From Rhizobium mesosinicum (GTDB taxonomy: Bacteria > Pseudomonadota > Alphaproteobacteria > Rhizobiales > Rhizobiaceae): a stretch of DNA of 64,000 bases. The stretch lies in NCBI RefSeq assembly GCF_019511345.1, contig NZ_JAEUAK010000002.1, positions 620,001 through 684,000 on the forward strand. The letters are read 5' to 3'. The translations under genes were made by a program, and so were the position numbers. Shown here piece by piece: positions 49,054 through 58,127 of this stretch (positions are counted from its first letter, which is position 1; each line of letters opens with the position of its first letter). The notes under the pieces were generated by a model. The model ran no database searches, was not told the origin of the DNA, and was given only the letters and a program-made list of their open reading frames with translations.

Positions 49054-49175
49054 CAGCCGAAACGGCTCTCGGCCTTGATATCCTTAGCGCTTCGGCATAG
49101 AGCCTTCCTGGTCAGATTGATTCATTCTGAACAGGAAAGGCTCCGACTGTCAGCCTTGATGTTTCCGGATATCCG

Positions 49176-50300
49176 ATGCCGCACAAGGTTGCCTTTGCCC
49201 GTCTGAAATTGACCGACTTTCGCAATTATGCGTCGGCGTCGCTTGCCCTTGACGGGCGGCACGTGGTGCTGACCGGCGACAACGGTGCCGGCAAGACCAA
49301 CCTGATGGAGGCGGTCTCCTTCCTATCGCCGGGACGCGGGCTGCGCCGCGCCGCCTATGGCGATATCACCCGCGTCGGTGCTGCGGGCGGATTTTCGATC
49401 TTTGCCGAACTCGACGGTATGGAAGGCGTTGTCGAGATCGGCACGGGGATTGATGCCAGCGACGAGGCGACGGCGCGCCGGCTGCGCATCAACGGAACGA
49501 CGGCAAAGACGGTTGACGAGCTGACGGACCATCTTCGCGTGCTCTGGCTGACGCCGGCAATGGACGGGCTTTTTACCGGCGGCTCGTCCGACCGCCGGCG
49601 GCTCCTCGACCGGCTTGTGCTCTCGCTCGATCCCGAGCATGGCAGGCGGGCGAGCGACTTCGAGCGCGCCATGCGCAGCCGCAATAAACTGCTCGACGAA
49701 GGCCGCTTCGACCCTTCCTGGCTTTCCGGCATCGAGGAGCAGATGGCAAGCCTCGGCATTGCCATGGCGCTCGCCCGACAGGAAATGCTCGGACTTCTGA
49801 CACGGCTCATCGAGGAAAGCCGCGAGACCTCCCCCTTCCCATCAGCATCGCTGCAGCTCTCGGGCTTCATGGATGACCAATTCTCCCGACCCTCGGTCGA
49901 TCTGGAAGATGAGTATGCGGCAACGCTCGCCGCCAACCGGTACCGCGATGCCGGCGCCGGACGAACGCTGGAGGGGCCGCATCGCGCCGATCTCATCGTG
50001 CATCATCGCGAGAAGCAGATGGAAGCGGCCCGCTGCTCCACCGGCGAACAGAAGGCCCTGCTGGTGGGCCTTGTGCTTGCCCATGCACGGCTCGTCGGCA
50101 ACCTTACCGGCCATGCGCCGGTTCTGCTCCTGGACGAGATTGCCGCCCATCTTGACGAGGGACGTCGCGCCGCACTGTTCGACCTCATAGACGGGCTTGG
50201 CGGCCAAGCCTTCATGACGGGAACGGATCGTCAGATGTTTGCGGCGCTTGGCGAGCGGGCACAATTTTTCACGGTTGCGGACGGAAGGGTTTTCGAATGA
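49176..50300 (+). CDS. recF: DNA replication and repair ATPase RecF
   Basis: A 374-residue SMC-like ATPase that loads RecA at single-strand gaps together with RecO and RecR. It has Walker A LTGDNGAGKTNLMEA near residue 31, signature segment CSTGEQKALLVGLVLAHA near 288 and Walker B VLLLDEIAAHLDEGRR near 313. It starts MPHKVAFARLKLTDFRNY, the usual N-terminus. The stop overlaps the next gene (ATGA). As in many alphaproteobacteria it is not next to dnaA or dnaN here. Confidence 0.95.
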   Translation: MPHKVAFARLKLTDFRNYASASLALDGRHVVLTGDNGAGKTNLMEAVSFLSPGRGLRRAAYGDITRVGAAGGFSIFAELDGMEGVVEIGTGIDASDEATARRLRINGTTAKTVDELTDHLRVLWLTPAMDGLFTGGSSDRRRLLDRLVLSLDPEHGRRASDFERAMRSRNKLLDEGRFDPSWLSGIEEQMASLGIAMALARQEMLGLLTRLIEESRETSPFPSASLQLSGFMDDQFSRPSVDLEDEYAATLAANRYRDAGAGRTLEGPHRADLIVHHREKQMEAARCSTGEQKALLVGLVLAHARLVGNLTGHAPVLLLDEIAAHLDEGRRAALFDLIDGLGGQAFMTGTDRQMFAALGERAQFFTVADGRVFE

Positions 50301-51121
50301 GCGATCGCGCTTCTCCTGACGGTTTACAGCGTGATAGCATCGCGCCCATGGAACCCCTCAGCCCGGACGAGATCGCACGCTATCATCGCCACATACTGCT
50401 GCCGGAAATCGGCGGCGCCGGCCAGCAGAAGCTGAAGGCCGCGCGGGTGCTTGTCATAGGCGCCGGAGGGCTCGGCGCGCCGATCCTGCAATATCTGGCG
50501 GCCGCTGGCGTCGGCACGCTCGGCATTGCCGATGACGACCGCGTTTCGCTCTCCAACCTCCAGCGGCAGGTGATCCACGATTCCGGCACGATCGGCGAAA
50601 TGAAGACGGAAAGTGCTGCCATTGCGATCGCTCGGCTGAACCCGCATATCAAGGTCATCCGTTTCACCGAGCGCCTTTCCGCCGACAGGGCGCGTTTGCA
50701 CCTTTCCGGCTTCGATCTCCTGATCGACGGCTCGGACAATTTCGATACGCGCTATATGGCCGCCGATGCGGCAGAAGACGCGCGTATCCCGCTTGTGACA
50801 GGTGCCGTCGGTCGCTTCGACGGATCGCTGACGGTGCTGAAACCCTATGAGGCTGCCGAGGACGGTACGCAGAATCCCGGATATCGTGATCTCTTTCCCG
50901 AAGCACCGCCGGCCGGATTGATCCCGGCCTGCGCGGAGGCTGGTATCATTGGCGCACTGACTGGCGTGATCGGCACGCTGATGGCCATGGAGGCGATCAA
51001 GCTCATTACGGGTGCCGGCGAACCGCTGGTCGGCCGCCTGCTGCTCTATGACGCCTTGTCTGCCCGTTTCGATACGATCCGCTACAAGCGCCGAGGCGCG
51101 AAGCAGAGCAGGACTGCATGA
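50297..51121 (+). CDS. E1-like MoeB/ThiF-family adenylyltransferase lacking zinc cysteines
   Basis: A 274-residue enzyme of the molybdopterin-synthase adenylyltransferase type, which activates the C-terminus of a sulfur-carrier protein with ATP. It has the nucleotide motif VLVIGAGGLGAPILQYLAAAG near residue 51, DDRVSLSNLQRQ, DGSDNFDTRY and the ACAEAGIIGALTGVIGTLMA block. The two CxxC pairs that bind zinc in MoeB are absent: the first position reads GYRD and the C-terminus has none. The start at 50297 overlaps recF; an internal ATG at 50348 is equally near the homologous start. Coupled to the GNAT gene by a four-base overlap. Confidence 0.88.
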   Translation: MSDRASPDGLQRDSIAPMEPLSPDEIARYHRHILLPEIGGAGQQKLKAARVLVIGAGGLGAPILQYLAAAGVGTLGIADDDRVSLSNLQRQVIHDSGTIGEMKTESAAIAIARLNPHIKVIRFTERLSADRARLHLSGFDLLIDGSDNFDTRYMAADAAEDARIPLVTGAVGRFDGSLTVLKPYEAAEDGTQNPGYRDLFPEAPPAGLIPACAEAGIIGALTGVIGTLMAMEAIKLITGAGEPLVGRLLLYDALSARFDTIRYKRRGAKQSRTA

Positions 51122-51591
51122 CTCCTTTTCGCATCGATGAGAGCTTTGTCCGCTGGGCCGAGCTGCTTGATCTCATTCTCGTATCCTTTGCCTATATGGA
51201 GGGCCGCATCGATCCGCCCTCCTCCGCAAGCCGCCTGACGGTGGAATCGCTGGCGGAAAAGGCAAAGGCAGAAATAGCCTATGCCGTGGAGAATGCGGGG
51301 CAGCTCGCCGGCTGCATTTTCCTGCGCCCGGAGGCAGATTGCCTCTATGTCGGAAAACTTGCGGTTCTGCCATCTGCGCAAGGCAAGGGCATTGGCCGGC
51401 GCCTGCTTGAGATCGCGGAAGAGACGGCGCGCGAACTCGGCCTTCAGGCTTTGCGCCTCGAGACGCGGATAGAGCTCTTCGGCAATCACAAGACCTTCGC
51501 AGCCTGGGGCTTTGAGAGGACCGCGGAGAAATCTCATCCGGGGTTTGCGCGGGTGACGTTTATCGAAATGCGGAAGGCCCTCGCCGGCTGA
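51118..51591 (+). CDS. GNAT-family N-acetyltransferase
   Basis: A 157-residue acetyltransferase. The acetyl-CoA motif A is LAVLPSAQGKGIGRRLLEIAEE near residue 82 (Q-x-x-G-x-G). The preceding strand is CIFLRPEADCLYVGKL, and the C-terminal part has FGNHKTFAAWGFERT. The substrate is unknown. It overlaps the E1-like gene (ATGA) and so forms the last gene of the recF cluster; it converges with the GyaR-like reductase gene. Confidence 0.88.
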   Translation: MTPFRIDESFVRWAELLDLILVSFAYMEGRIDPPSSASRLTVESLAEKAKAEIAYAVENAGQLAGCIFLRPEADCLYVGKLAVLPSAQGKGIGRRLLEIAEETARELGLQALRLETRIELFGNHKTFAAWGFERTAEKSHPGFARVTFIEMRKALAG

Positions 51592-51610
51592 AGATGAGTG
51601 CGTCCGGCCG

Positions 51611-52612
51611 TCACCGGCCCGGCAGCACCCGATTCGGTGGTCGATGGCCATCGATGAAGGCGCGGATGTTGATGATGACCTTGTCACCCATCTCCGCACG
51701 TCCCTCAATCGTCGCCGAGCTCATATGCGGCAGCAGCACGACCTTGCCCTCATTGGCAAGCTTTACCAGCTTCGGATTGACGACAGGTTCGTTCTCGAAA
51801 ACATCGAGCCCGGCACCGGCGATCTTTCCTTCCCGCAAGCATTTGATCAGGGCCGCTTCGTCGATCACGTCACCGCGGGCGGTATTGACGAGATAGGCGG
51901 TCGGCTGGAGCAGCGCCAGGCGCCTTGCCGACAAGAGATGGAAGGTTGCCGGCGTCGAGGGGCAATTGACCGAGACGATGTCGACGCGGGCGAGCATCTG
52001 GTCAAGGCTCTCCCAATAAGTCGCCTCCAACTCGTCCTCGGTCGCCGGATTGACGCGCTTGCGGTTGTGATAATGGATCGACAGGCCGAAGGCCTTGGCG
52101 CGCCGCGCAACGGCCGTGCCGATACGGCCCATGCCGACGATGCCGATTCGCTTTCCGTGGATACGTCGCCCGAGCATCCAGGTCGGAGACCAGCCGGCCC
52201 ATTCACCGGGCCTGTCGGTCAGCACGCGCGCACCTTCGCCGATCCGCCGCGGTACGGCGAGGATCAGCGCCATGGTCATATCGGCGGTATCATCGGTCAG
52301 CACGTTCGGGGTGTTGGTGACAGTGATGCCTTTGCGGGCAGCGGCTTCGACATCGATATGATCGGTGCCGTTTGAAAAGCTGGCGATCAGCTTCATCTGC
52401 GGCCCGGCCTGTTCGATGAGAGCCGCATCGATGCGGTCGGTCACGGTCGGAACCAGCACGTCGCAGGTTCTGACGGCTTCGACCAGTTCGGGAACGGATC
52501 GCGGCGTATCGTCGATATTCAACTCGGCATCGAAGAGCTCGCGCATGCGGGTTTCGACGACATCGGGCAGCTTGCGGGTTATGTAGACCTTCGGTTTTTT
52601 CTTCGTCGTCAT
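51611..52612 (-). CDS. glyoxylate reductase-type 2-hydroxyacid dehydrogenase
   Basis: 333 residues. The Rossmann motif GIVGMGRIGTAVARRAKAFG is near 153. Catalytic Arg is in LVNTARGDVID, Glu in DVFENEPVVN, His in LLPHMSSAT. The N-terminus reads KVYITRKLPDVVETRMRELFD. It fits the GyaR/GhrB branch, which reduces glyoxylate or hydroxypyruvate, and is distinct from the shorter paralogue at 5291-6250. A monocistronic gene, divergent from the SH3 protein. Confidence 0.88.
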   Translation of the reverse strand: MTTKKKPKVYITRKLPDVVETRMRELFDAELNIDDTPRSVPELVEAVRTCDVLVPTVTDRIDAALIEQAGPQMKLIASFSNGTDHIDVEAAARKGITVTNTPNVLTDDTADMTMALILAVPRRIGEGARVLTDRPGEWAGWSPTWMLGRRIHGKRIGIVGMGRIGTAVARRAKAFGLSIHYHNRKRVNPATEDELEATYWESLDQMLARVDIVSVNCPSTPATFHLLSARRLALLQPTAYLVNTARGDVIDEAALIKCLREGKIAGAGLDVFENEPVVNPKLVKLANEGKVVLLPHMSSATIEGRAEMGDKVIINIRAFIDGHRPPNRVLPGR

Positions 52613-52789
52613 AGCGGCTTGCAGTGCCTTGTTTAGAGGTCTTTAACCAAGATGGGCGATCATTTTCCCGTTCCGGGCATTTTCTACCAGACCCGCACGC
52701 GAAGACAAACAAAACTCGTGTGGCGGCCGGGGAATCCCGGAAAGCGAGCAGGCGCGGCCTGCTGCGGATTCGACCCAACGGAAGCTTCT

Positions 52790-53329
52790 ATGCGTCGCAC
52801 AGTTATGAAGTCCTGTCTCGTCCTGGCGGTTGCCTTTGCCGTATCGGCGGGTACCATCGAATTTGCGCAAGCCCAGGCGGCCAAGGGGCCGAGTGGCCTG
52901 CCGCTGCCGCGCTTCGTGACCTTGAAGTCCAAGCGCGTGAACCTGCGCATCGGGCCGGGAACGGATTATGCGGTTTCCTGGATGTATCTGAAGACGGGCT
53001 TGCCGGTCGAAATCATCCAGGAATACGACAACTGGCGTCGTATCCGCGATGCCGACGGGACGGAAGGCTGGGTCAACCAGTCGCTGCTGTCAGGCCAGCG
53101 TGCCGCTATCGCCGCGCCGTGGATGAAGGGCAAGGGCAAGGGCGTCTATGTCAACCTCCGCCGCGAAGCACAGCCGTCTTCCAGCATCGTCGCCAAGCTG
53201 GAGCCGGGCGTGATGATCACGATCGGTGAATGCAGCGGAGAGTGGTGCTTCGCAAAGACCGACGGCGCCGAAGGTTGGGTGGCGCAGTCGGAAATCTGGG
53301 GCGCCTATCCGGGCGAAGCCTTTAAATGA
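52790..53329 (+). CDS. secreted protein with two bacterial SH3-like domains
   Basis: A 179-residue protein. The signal peptide is at about 1-27 (MRRTVMKSCLVLAVAFAVSAG..., cleavage after AQA). The first SH3-type domain is near 37-100 (VNLRIGPGTDYAVSWMYLKTG, WRRIRDADGTEGWV). The second is near 115-175 (VNLRREAQPSSSIVAKLEPG, WCFAKTDGAEGWV). It is probably a periplasmic cell-wall binding protein. The start at 52790 is chosen from GGAAG spacing and the signal peptide; upstream in-frame sequence is not convincing. It converges with the kinase gene, overlapping it by eight bases. Confidence 0.85.
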   Translation: MRRTVMKSCLVLAVAFAVSAGTIEFAQAQAAKGPSGLPLPRFVTLKSKRVNLRIGPGTDYAVSWMYLKTGLPVEIIQEYDNWRRIRDADGTEGWVNQSLLSGQRAAIAAPWMKGKGKGVYVNLRREAQPSSSIVAKLEPGVMITIGECSGEWCFAKTDGAEGWVAQSEIWGAYPGEAFK

Positions 53330-54314
53330 GGCCCGCCTCTTTTGCGGCTTCGGACAGTGACTTCATCGGCCGCGGGCCGATCTGCTGAATGACGATGCCC
53401 GCGGCAAGGCAGCCGAGCTTGCCGCAATCCTCCAGCGTACGGCCCTGCGTGTAGCCGTAGAGGAAGCCTGAGGCGAAGAGATCGCCGGCGCCGGTCGTAT
53501 CGACCAATTCGTTGATCTTGATCGCGTCGACGTAATGGCGCTCGTTGCCCCTCAGGATCACGGCGCCGTCCTCGCTGACGGTCACGGCTGCGATCTTGCA
53601 ATCCTTGGCGATCTTGTTCAGCGCCTCCTCGAAATCGTCGGTTTCGTAAAGCGAAAGGACTTCCTGGCGGTTGGCGAAGACGATATCGACCTTGCCCGAG
53701 CGCATCAGATCCAGGAATTCGCCGCGGTAACGATCGACGCAGAAGCTATCGGAGAGCGTCATCGACATTTCGCGGCCGTTCTCGTGGGCGATGCGGGCGC
53801 AATCCAGAATCGCTTCCTTGGCACGCGGCGGATCCCAGAGATAACCTTCGAAATAGGTCACCTTGGCCTGCGCCACCACATCTGCTTCGACATCCTCAGG
53901 CCCGAGCTCGACGCAGGCGCCGAGATAGGTGTTCATCGAGCGCTCACCGTCATCGGTGACGAAGATCATCGAGCGCGCAGTCGGCGGATACGTGCCCTTG
54001 GCCTTGGTCTGATAGTGAACGCCCTGGGCACGAATATCATGCACGAATATCTCGCCGAGCTGGTCTTCCGCGACCTTGCCGAAATAAGCCGCCTTGCCGC
54101 CAAGGCTGGCAATGCCTGCAGCCGTATTGCCGGCGCTGCCGCCGGAAGCCTCAAGTGCCGGACCCATGCGGGAATAGAGTAGTTCGGCGCGCTCGGCATC
54201 GATGAGGTTCATCGCAGCCTTGGTGATTTTGTTGTCAATGAGGAACTGGTCGTCGCAACGGGCGATGATATCGACGATTGCATTGCCGACTGTCAGAACA
54301 TCGAATTTAGTCAT
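53322..54314 (-). CDS. adenosine kinase, PfkB family
   Basis: A 330-residue cytosolic sugar kinase. The first signature, GGSAGNTAAGIASLGGKAAYFG, is near residue 57. The second is DTTGAGDLFASGFLYGYTQG near 286 with the catalytic Asp. FDVLTVGNAIVDIIARCDDQF at the start is typical of adenosine kinases in Rhizobiales. It probably salvages adenosine to AMP; a different nucleoside or sugar is possible. The ATG at 54314 is chosen because homology starts at MTKFDVLTVGNAIVD; the longer reading to 54428 is not protein-like. Confidence 0.85.
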   Translation of the reverse strand: MTKFDVLTVGNAIVDIIARCDDQFLIDNKITKAAMNLIDAERAELLYSRMGPALEASGGSAGNTAAGIASLGGKAAYFGKVAEDQLGEIFVHDIRAQGVHYQTKAKGTYPPTARSMIFVTDDGERSMNTYLGACVELGPEDVEADVVAQAKVTYFEGYLWDPPRAKEAILDCARIAHENGREMSMTLSDSFCVDRYRGEFLDLMRSGKVDIVFANRQEVLSLYETDDFEEALNKIAKDCKIAAVTVSEDGAVILRGNERHYVDAIKINELVDTTGAGDLFASGFLYGYTQGRTLEDCGKLGCLAAGIVIQQIGPRPMKSLSEAAKEAGLI

Positions 54315-54600
54315 GAAGTGGGAAGTCCCGGATTTGTGATAGCCGGTAATGGGTCTTAGCGAAATTTGCCGGTATTGAAAGGATAAACAGCATACCGCCT
54401 TCCAACTCTTCGCAAAACTGCCGTTCACTCGTCATGCCTTTGTCATTTTGCCTGCATAAAAACAGCGTTAGAAAGACCGGCATGCAGTATTTCGTAGAGC
54501 TGGGCTAAGGGAGAGATGATCTCTTCAGTCTTGCCGGAACGGCGCTGACCACGGATGAACTGGCAGTGCCGGACCCGGGTATCCGGCAGGACCGGATGCG
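54315..54600. other. intergenic region between kinase and AEC transporter
   Basis: No gene with a sound start was found. A minus-strand frame from about 54600 down to 54443 has coding-like residues (CQFIRGQRRSG..., LYEILHAGLSNAVFMQAK) but no start or ribosome binding site. Part of its sequence recurs at 41421-41453. It may be the tail of a decayed gene. Confidence 0.4.
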
Positions 54601-54601
54601 G

Positions 54602-54627
54602 AAAAGCGGGCCGAGCCCGCTTTTTTT
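54602..54627 (+). terminator. intrinsic terminator
   Basis: AGCGGGC-CGA-GCCCGCT followed by seven T. It lies on the plus strand before the AEC gene with no plus-strand gene upstream of it until 53329, so it may attenuate the AEC leader or end a non-coding transcript. Confidence 0.7.
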
Positions 54628-54719
54628 GCTGCGACGCGAAAGAAATTGCACCCATGGCATTTGTCATGGCTGGCGATTTGCTGTTAGACCTCGGCAATCC
54701 CCGCGCAGAGCAGCAGTTA

Positions 54720-55667
54720 ATGTCAGCCATCATCTTCGACGTTCTCCCGATCTTCCTTCTCATTCTCATCGGCTGGCTGATCGTTCGCGTCGGCGTGCTG
54801 ACCGCAAGTGTCGGCGATGCCTTGAGCGAGTTCGTCTTCAAGATCGCCGTGCCTCTGCTGCTTTTCCGCACCATCGCCGAGGCCGATTTCCACGGCGCGT
54901 CACCGTTCCGGCTCTGGGGCGTCTATTTCTCCGGCGTCGCGGTGACATGGACGGCCGGGCACTTCGTCGCCACGCGTTTCTTCGGGCGCGATGAGCGGAT
55001 CGGCGTGCTTGCCGGCGTATCCTCCGCTTTCGCCAACAACATCTTCATAGGCCTGCCTCTGGTCGAGCGCACCGTGGGCAGCGAAGGGCTTGTCGCCCTT
55101 TCCATCCTGCTTGCCGTGCATCTGCCGATCATGATGGTGGCAGGCACGATCATGATGGAACATGCCGAACGTAAGATCTCCGGCAAGAGCGACCGCAGCA
55201 TGACCCTGGTACTGAAGCAGATCGGCCTGAACCTGCTGCACAACCCGCTGGTTATCGGCATCGCAGCAGGCGCCGCCTTTCATGTCTCGGGCCTGACCAT
55301 GCCGTCAACAATCAGCACTGTCGTCGGGCAGATCGCCGGCACGGCCGGTCCGGCGGCATTGATTTCGCTCGGCATGGCGCTGCAGAAATACGGAGTCTCC
55401 GGCAATGTCGGGATTGCCAGCATGACCTCGGCCTTCAAGCTGCTTCTGCTGCCTGGCTGCGTGTGGGCTGCAAGCCATCTTTTCGGCCTTAGCAACGAGT
55501 GGGCAGCGGCGCTGGTGCTGACTTCGTCGGTGCCGACAGGGGTGAATGCCTGGCTGATCGCCAATCGCTTCGGAGTCGGGCACAGTCTTGCCGCCTCGAC
55601 TATCACAGTGACTACGGCGCTCGGCGCGATCACCGTTTCCTTCTGGGCCTATATTCTCGGCGCCTGA
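54720..55667 (+). CDS. AEC-family auxin efflux-type transporter
   Basis: A 315-residue inner-membrane protein with about ten helices (VLPIFLLILIGWLIVRVGVL, LGVYF-type second helix, VALSILLAVHLPIMMVAGTIMM, LLLLPGCVWAASHLFGL). Family features are NNIFIGLPLVERTVG near residue 113 and the inverted-repeat helix layout. Members export auxin-like or dicarboxylate compounds; the substrate here is unknown. The start MSAIIFDVLP at 54720 follows GAGCAG and begins just before the first helix; starts at 54654 and earlier would add a non-membrane head of low plausibility. Confidence 0.85.
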   Translation: MSAIIFDVLPIFLLILIGWLIVRVGVLTASVGDALSEFVFKIAVPLLLFRTIAEADFHGASPFRLWGVYFSGVAVTWTAGHFVATRFFGRDERIGVLAGVSSAFANNIFIGLPLVERTVGSEGLVALSILLAVHLPIMMVAGTIMMEHAERKISGKSDRSMTLVLKQIGLNLLHNPLVIGIAAGAAFHVSGLTMPSTISTVVGQIAGTAGPAALISLGMALQKYGVSGNVGIASMTSAFKLLLLPGCVWAASHLFGLSNEWAAALVLTSSVPTGVNAWLIANRFGVGHSLAASTITVTTALGAITVSFWAYILGA

Positions 55668-55673
55668 GGCAAT

Positions 55674-55704
55674 AAAAAAGCCCAGCTTGAGACCGGGCTT
55701 TTTC
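55674..55704. terminator. bidirectional terminator between AEC and cytochrome genes
   Basis: AAAAAAGCCC ... GGGCTTTTTC with loop AGCTTGAGACC. A- and T-runs on both sides serve both converging genes. Confidence 0.8.
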
Positions 55705-55722
55705 TTGAAAATTCGCCGCTTC

Positions 55723-56295
55723 TTACTGCGTTGCAGCCGGAGCATTCGGATCCGGCAGCGGAGCCGGTGAATCTGCCAGCGTGTGCAGATAGAGGATGAC
55801 GTTGGCACGATCCTGATCCTTCGGCAGACCGGCAAAGCCCATGGCCGTGCCCGGGACGTCTTTCTTCGGCGCCGCCAGGAATTTGTTGAGGTTTTCGAAG
55901 GTCCAATGTTCGCTGCCGCCCTTGGAGAAATCCTTCATGGCGGAAGAATATGCGAAGCCTTCATGCGAGGCGATTGGGCGATCTACGACACCAAAGAGAT
56001 TCGGACCGACTTTATTCGGTCCGCCTTTGGTGCCGTCATGACAGGACTGACACTTTTTGAATACGGTTTCGCCGGCCTTGGCGTCGGCGCTGGCAAGAAG
56101 CTGCGCGATCGGAACGGCAACGGCAGCAGGCGCACCTTCACCGCCGGCGGCGGGTGCCTCCTCGGCGACGATGGCAAAACCTTCCTTCTCCGGCGCCTCG
56201 GAATGGAAGATCCCCTCGGATGCGATGGAGACCGACATCAGAACGAAAACCGTTCCCAGCAGCGCCCCCACGGCCGTATTGACGTATGAATTCAT
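55723..56295 (-). CDS. cycM: membrane-anchored cytochrome c
   Basis: A 190-residue protein. The N-terminal helix [20 protein letters not shown] anchors it in the inner membrane. An Ala/Glu/Pro-rich spacer follows, then a class I c-type domain: heme motif CQSCH near residue 85, the KVGPNLFGV segment and axial Met in GTAMGF near 153. The length and anchor fit CycM, which carries electrons to the aa3 oxidase. The ATG at 56295 lies eight bases after GGGAG; a TTG at 56301 is less likely. A short Pro/Ala tail ([14 protein letters not shown]) ends the protein. Confidence 0.9.
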   Translation of the reverse strand: MNSYVNTAVGALLGTVFVLMSVSIASEGIFHSEAPEKEGFAIVAEEAPAAGGEGAPAAVAVPIAQLLASADAKAGETVFKKCQSCHDGTKGGPNKVGPNLFGVVDRPIASHEGFAYSSAMKDFSKGGSEHWTFENLNKFLAAPKKDVPGTAMGFAGLPKDQDRANVILYLHTLADSPAPLPDPNAPAATQ

Positions 56296-56449
56296 CTGCA
56301 ATGCTCCCCTTGCAGCCGGCAGACCATAAACCGGACCATCTTGAAATTGCGCGGAACCTATGTCTTTTGGCTATTCGTTGCAACTGTCTAAATGGTCTTG
56401 TGCGTGAGACTTTTTGCCACTTTTCAGCCCGGATTAGAAGGCCCGAACA

Positions 56450-57205
56450 ATGACTGATTCAAAATTGGATGACGTGCTTGTGCTAATCCCCGCACGCATG
56501 GCTTCCACCCGCCTTCCGGGCAAGCCACTGGCCGATATTTGCGGGTTGCCGATGATCGTACAGGTAGCGAAACGGGCACAGGAAGCGGCGATCGGCAGGG
56601 TGGTTGTTGCCGTCGACGACCAGCAGGTTTTCGATACCGTTTCCGCCGCGGGCTTTGAAGTGGTTATGACACGACGGGACCACCAGTCCGGTTCCGACCG
56701 CATTTTCGAGGCGCTGACAAAGATCGATCCGGATGGGAAAGCGAAAATCGTCGTGAACGTTCAGGGTGACCTGCCGACGATCGACCCCGAAACCATGCGT
56801 GCGGCGTTGCGCCCGCTCGATAACGAGGCCGTCGATATTGGAACTCTGACGACCGAAATCGACAACGAGGAAGACAAGACCGCGCCGCACATTGTGAAAG
56901 TCGTTGCTTCACCGCTCTCCGACAGCCGTCTACGTGCGCTTTACTTCACCCGCACGACCGCACCTTACGGCGACGGGCCGCTCTATCACCATATCGGGCT
57001 CTATGCCTACCGACGCGCCGCGCTCGAGCGTTTCGTCTCGCTTGGACCATCGACGCTCGAAAAGCGCGAATCACTGGAGCAGTTGCGGGCACTCGAAGCC
57101 GGTATGCGCATCGATGTCGAGATCGTTGACACGGTTCCACTCGGTGTCGATACTCCAGCCGACCTCGAAAAGGCGCGGCGCATTCTCTCCGCGAAGGCCA
57201 ACTGA
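56450..57205 (+). CDS. kdsB: 3-deoxy-manno-octulosonate cytidylyltransferase
   Basis: A 251-residue cytosolic enzyme that activates Kdo as CMP-Kdo for lipopolysaccharide core synthesis. It has the nucleotide motif [20 protein letters not shown] near residue 8, [14 protein letters not shown] near 72 and [15 protein letters not shown] near 100. The protein is full length. It is followed 11 bases later by pheA, so the two are probably co-transcribed, an arrangement seen in other rhizobia. Divergent from cycM across 154 bases. Confidence 0.96.
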   Translation: MTDSKLDDVLVLIPARMASTRLPGKPLADICGLPMIVQVAKRAQEAAIGRVVVAVDDQQVFDTVSAAGFEVVMTRRDHQSGSDRIFEALTKIDPDGKAKIVVNVQGDLPTIDPETMRAALRPLDNEAVDIGTLTTEIDNEEDKTAPHIVKVVASPLSDSRLRALYFTRTTAPYGDGPLYHHIGLYAYRRAALERFVSLGPSTLEKRESLEQLRALEAGMRIDVEIVDTVPLGVDTPADLEKARRILSAKAN

Positions 57206-57216
57206 CGGATTTCCTC

Positions 57217-58071
57217 ATGAATATCAAGACCAACAGGATCGCCTTCCAGGGCGAGTTCGGCGCCAATTCCGACATGGCGAGCCGCGACATGTTTCCGACG
57301 ATGGAACCGCTGCCCTGTCAGACCTTCGAGGATGCCTTTACGGCGGTCGATAATGGCGACGCCGACATCGGCATGATCCCGATCGAGAACACGATCGCGG
57401 GCCGTGTTGCCGACATCCATCATCTTTTGCCGGAATCACGCCTGCACATTATCGGCGAATATTTCATGCCGATCCGCTTTCAGCTCATGGTGCTGCCGGG
57501 AGTGACGAAGGACGAGATTCGCACCGTCCACAGCCATATTCATGCGCTCGGCCAATGCCGCAAGATCGTTCGCGCCAACGGCTGGAAACCTGTGATCGCC
57601 GGCGATACGGCGGGGGCCGCCAAGCTCGTCAAGGAAACCGGCGACCGCTCGATGGCGGCGCTCGCCCCGCGCCTTGCCGCCGACCTCTACGGTCTCGATA
57701 TCATTGCCGAGAATGTCGAGGATACGGAAAACAATGTGACGCGCTTCGTCGTGCTGTCGCGCGATGAGGAATGGGCAGAGCGCGCCGCCAGCGACGAGAA
57801 GATCGTCACCACCTTCGTCTTCAACGTCCGCAATATTCCGGCAGCTCTCTACAAGGCGCTCGGCGGTTTTGCGACGAATAACATCAACATGACAAAGCTC
57901 GAAAGCTATCAGCTCGGCGGAAAATTTGTAGCGACGCAGTTCTATGCCGATATCGAAGGCCACCCGAACGACGCACATGTGCGGCGGGCACTGGAGGAAC
58001 TGCGCTTCTTCTCCGAGAAGGTGCGCATCCTCGGCGTCTACAAGGGCCATCCGATGCGGGGACTTCTGTAA
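57217..58071 (+). CDS. pheA: prephenate dehydratase
   Basis: A 284-residue monofunctional enzyme that converts prephenate to phenylpyruvate for phenylalanine. The catalytic domain is at 1-185 (IAFQGEFGANSDMASRDMFP, FEDAFTAVDNGDADIGMIPI, the TRF motif in NNVTRFVVLSRD). The C-terminal ACT domain is at 195-284 (TFVFNVRNIPAALYKALGG, NMTKLESYQL) and should bind phenylalanine for feedback control. There is no chorismate mutase part. Confidence 0.95.
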   Translation: MNIKTNRIAFQGEFGANSDMASRDMFPTMEPLPCQTFEDAFTAVDNGDADIGMIPIENTIAGRVADIHHLLPESRLHIIGEYFMPIRFQLMVLPGVTKDEIRTVHSHIHALGQCRKIVRANGWKPVIAGDTAGAAKLVKETGDRSMAALAPRLAADLYGLDIIAENVEDTENNVTRFVVLSRDEEWAERAASDEKIVTTFVFNVRNIPAALYKALGGFATNNINMTKLESYQLGGKFVATQFYADIEGHPNDAHVRRALEELRFFSEKVRILGVYKGHPMRGLL

Positions 58072-58080
58072 CGATTGCCC

Positions 58081-58113
58081 AAAGCCTCTCCGGTAGCTGA
58101 CCGGAGAGGCTTT
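58081..58113. terminator. bidirectional terminator between pheA and VOC gene
   Basis: A perfect 14-base-pair stem AAAGCCTCTCCGGT/ACCGGAGAGGCTTT with loop AGCTG. It serves the converging genes. Confidence 0.85.
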
Positions 58114-58127
58114 GTGGATCTGCTAAT

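Noticed and set aside
54443..54874. A 143-codon minus-strand frame as a gene
   Set aside because: Its first two thirds are antisense to the AEC gene and do not look like protein; only the last part is unusual and is reported as a finding.
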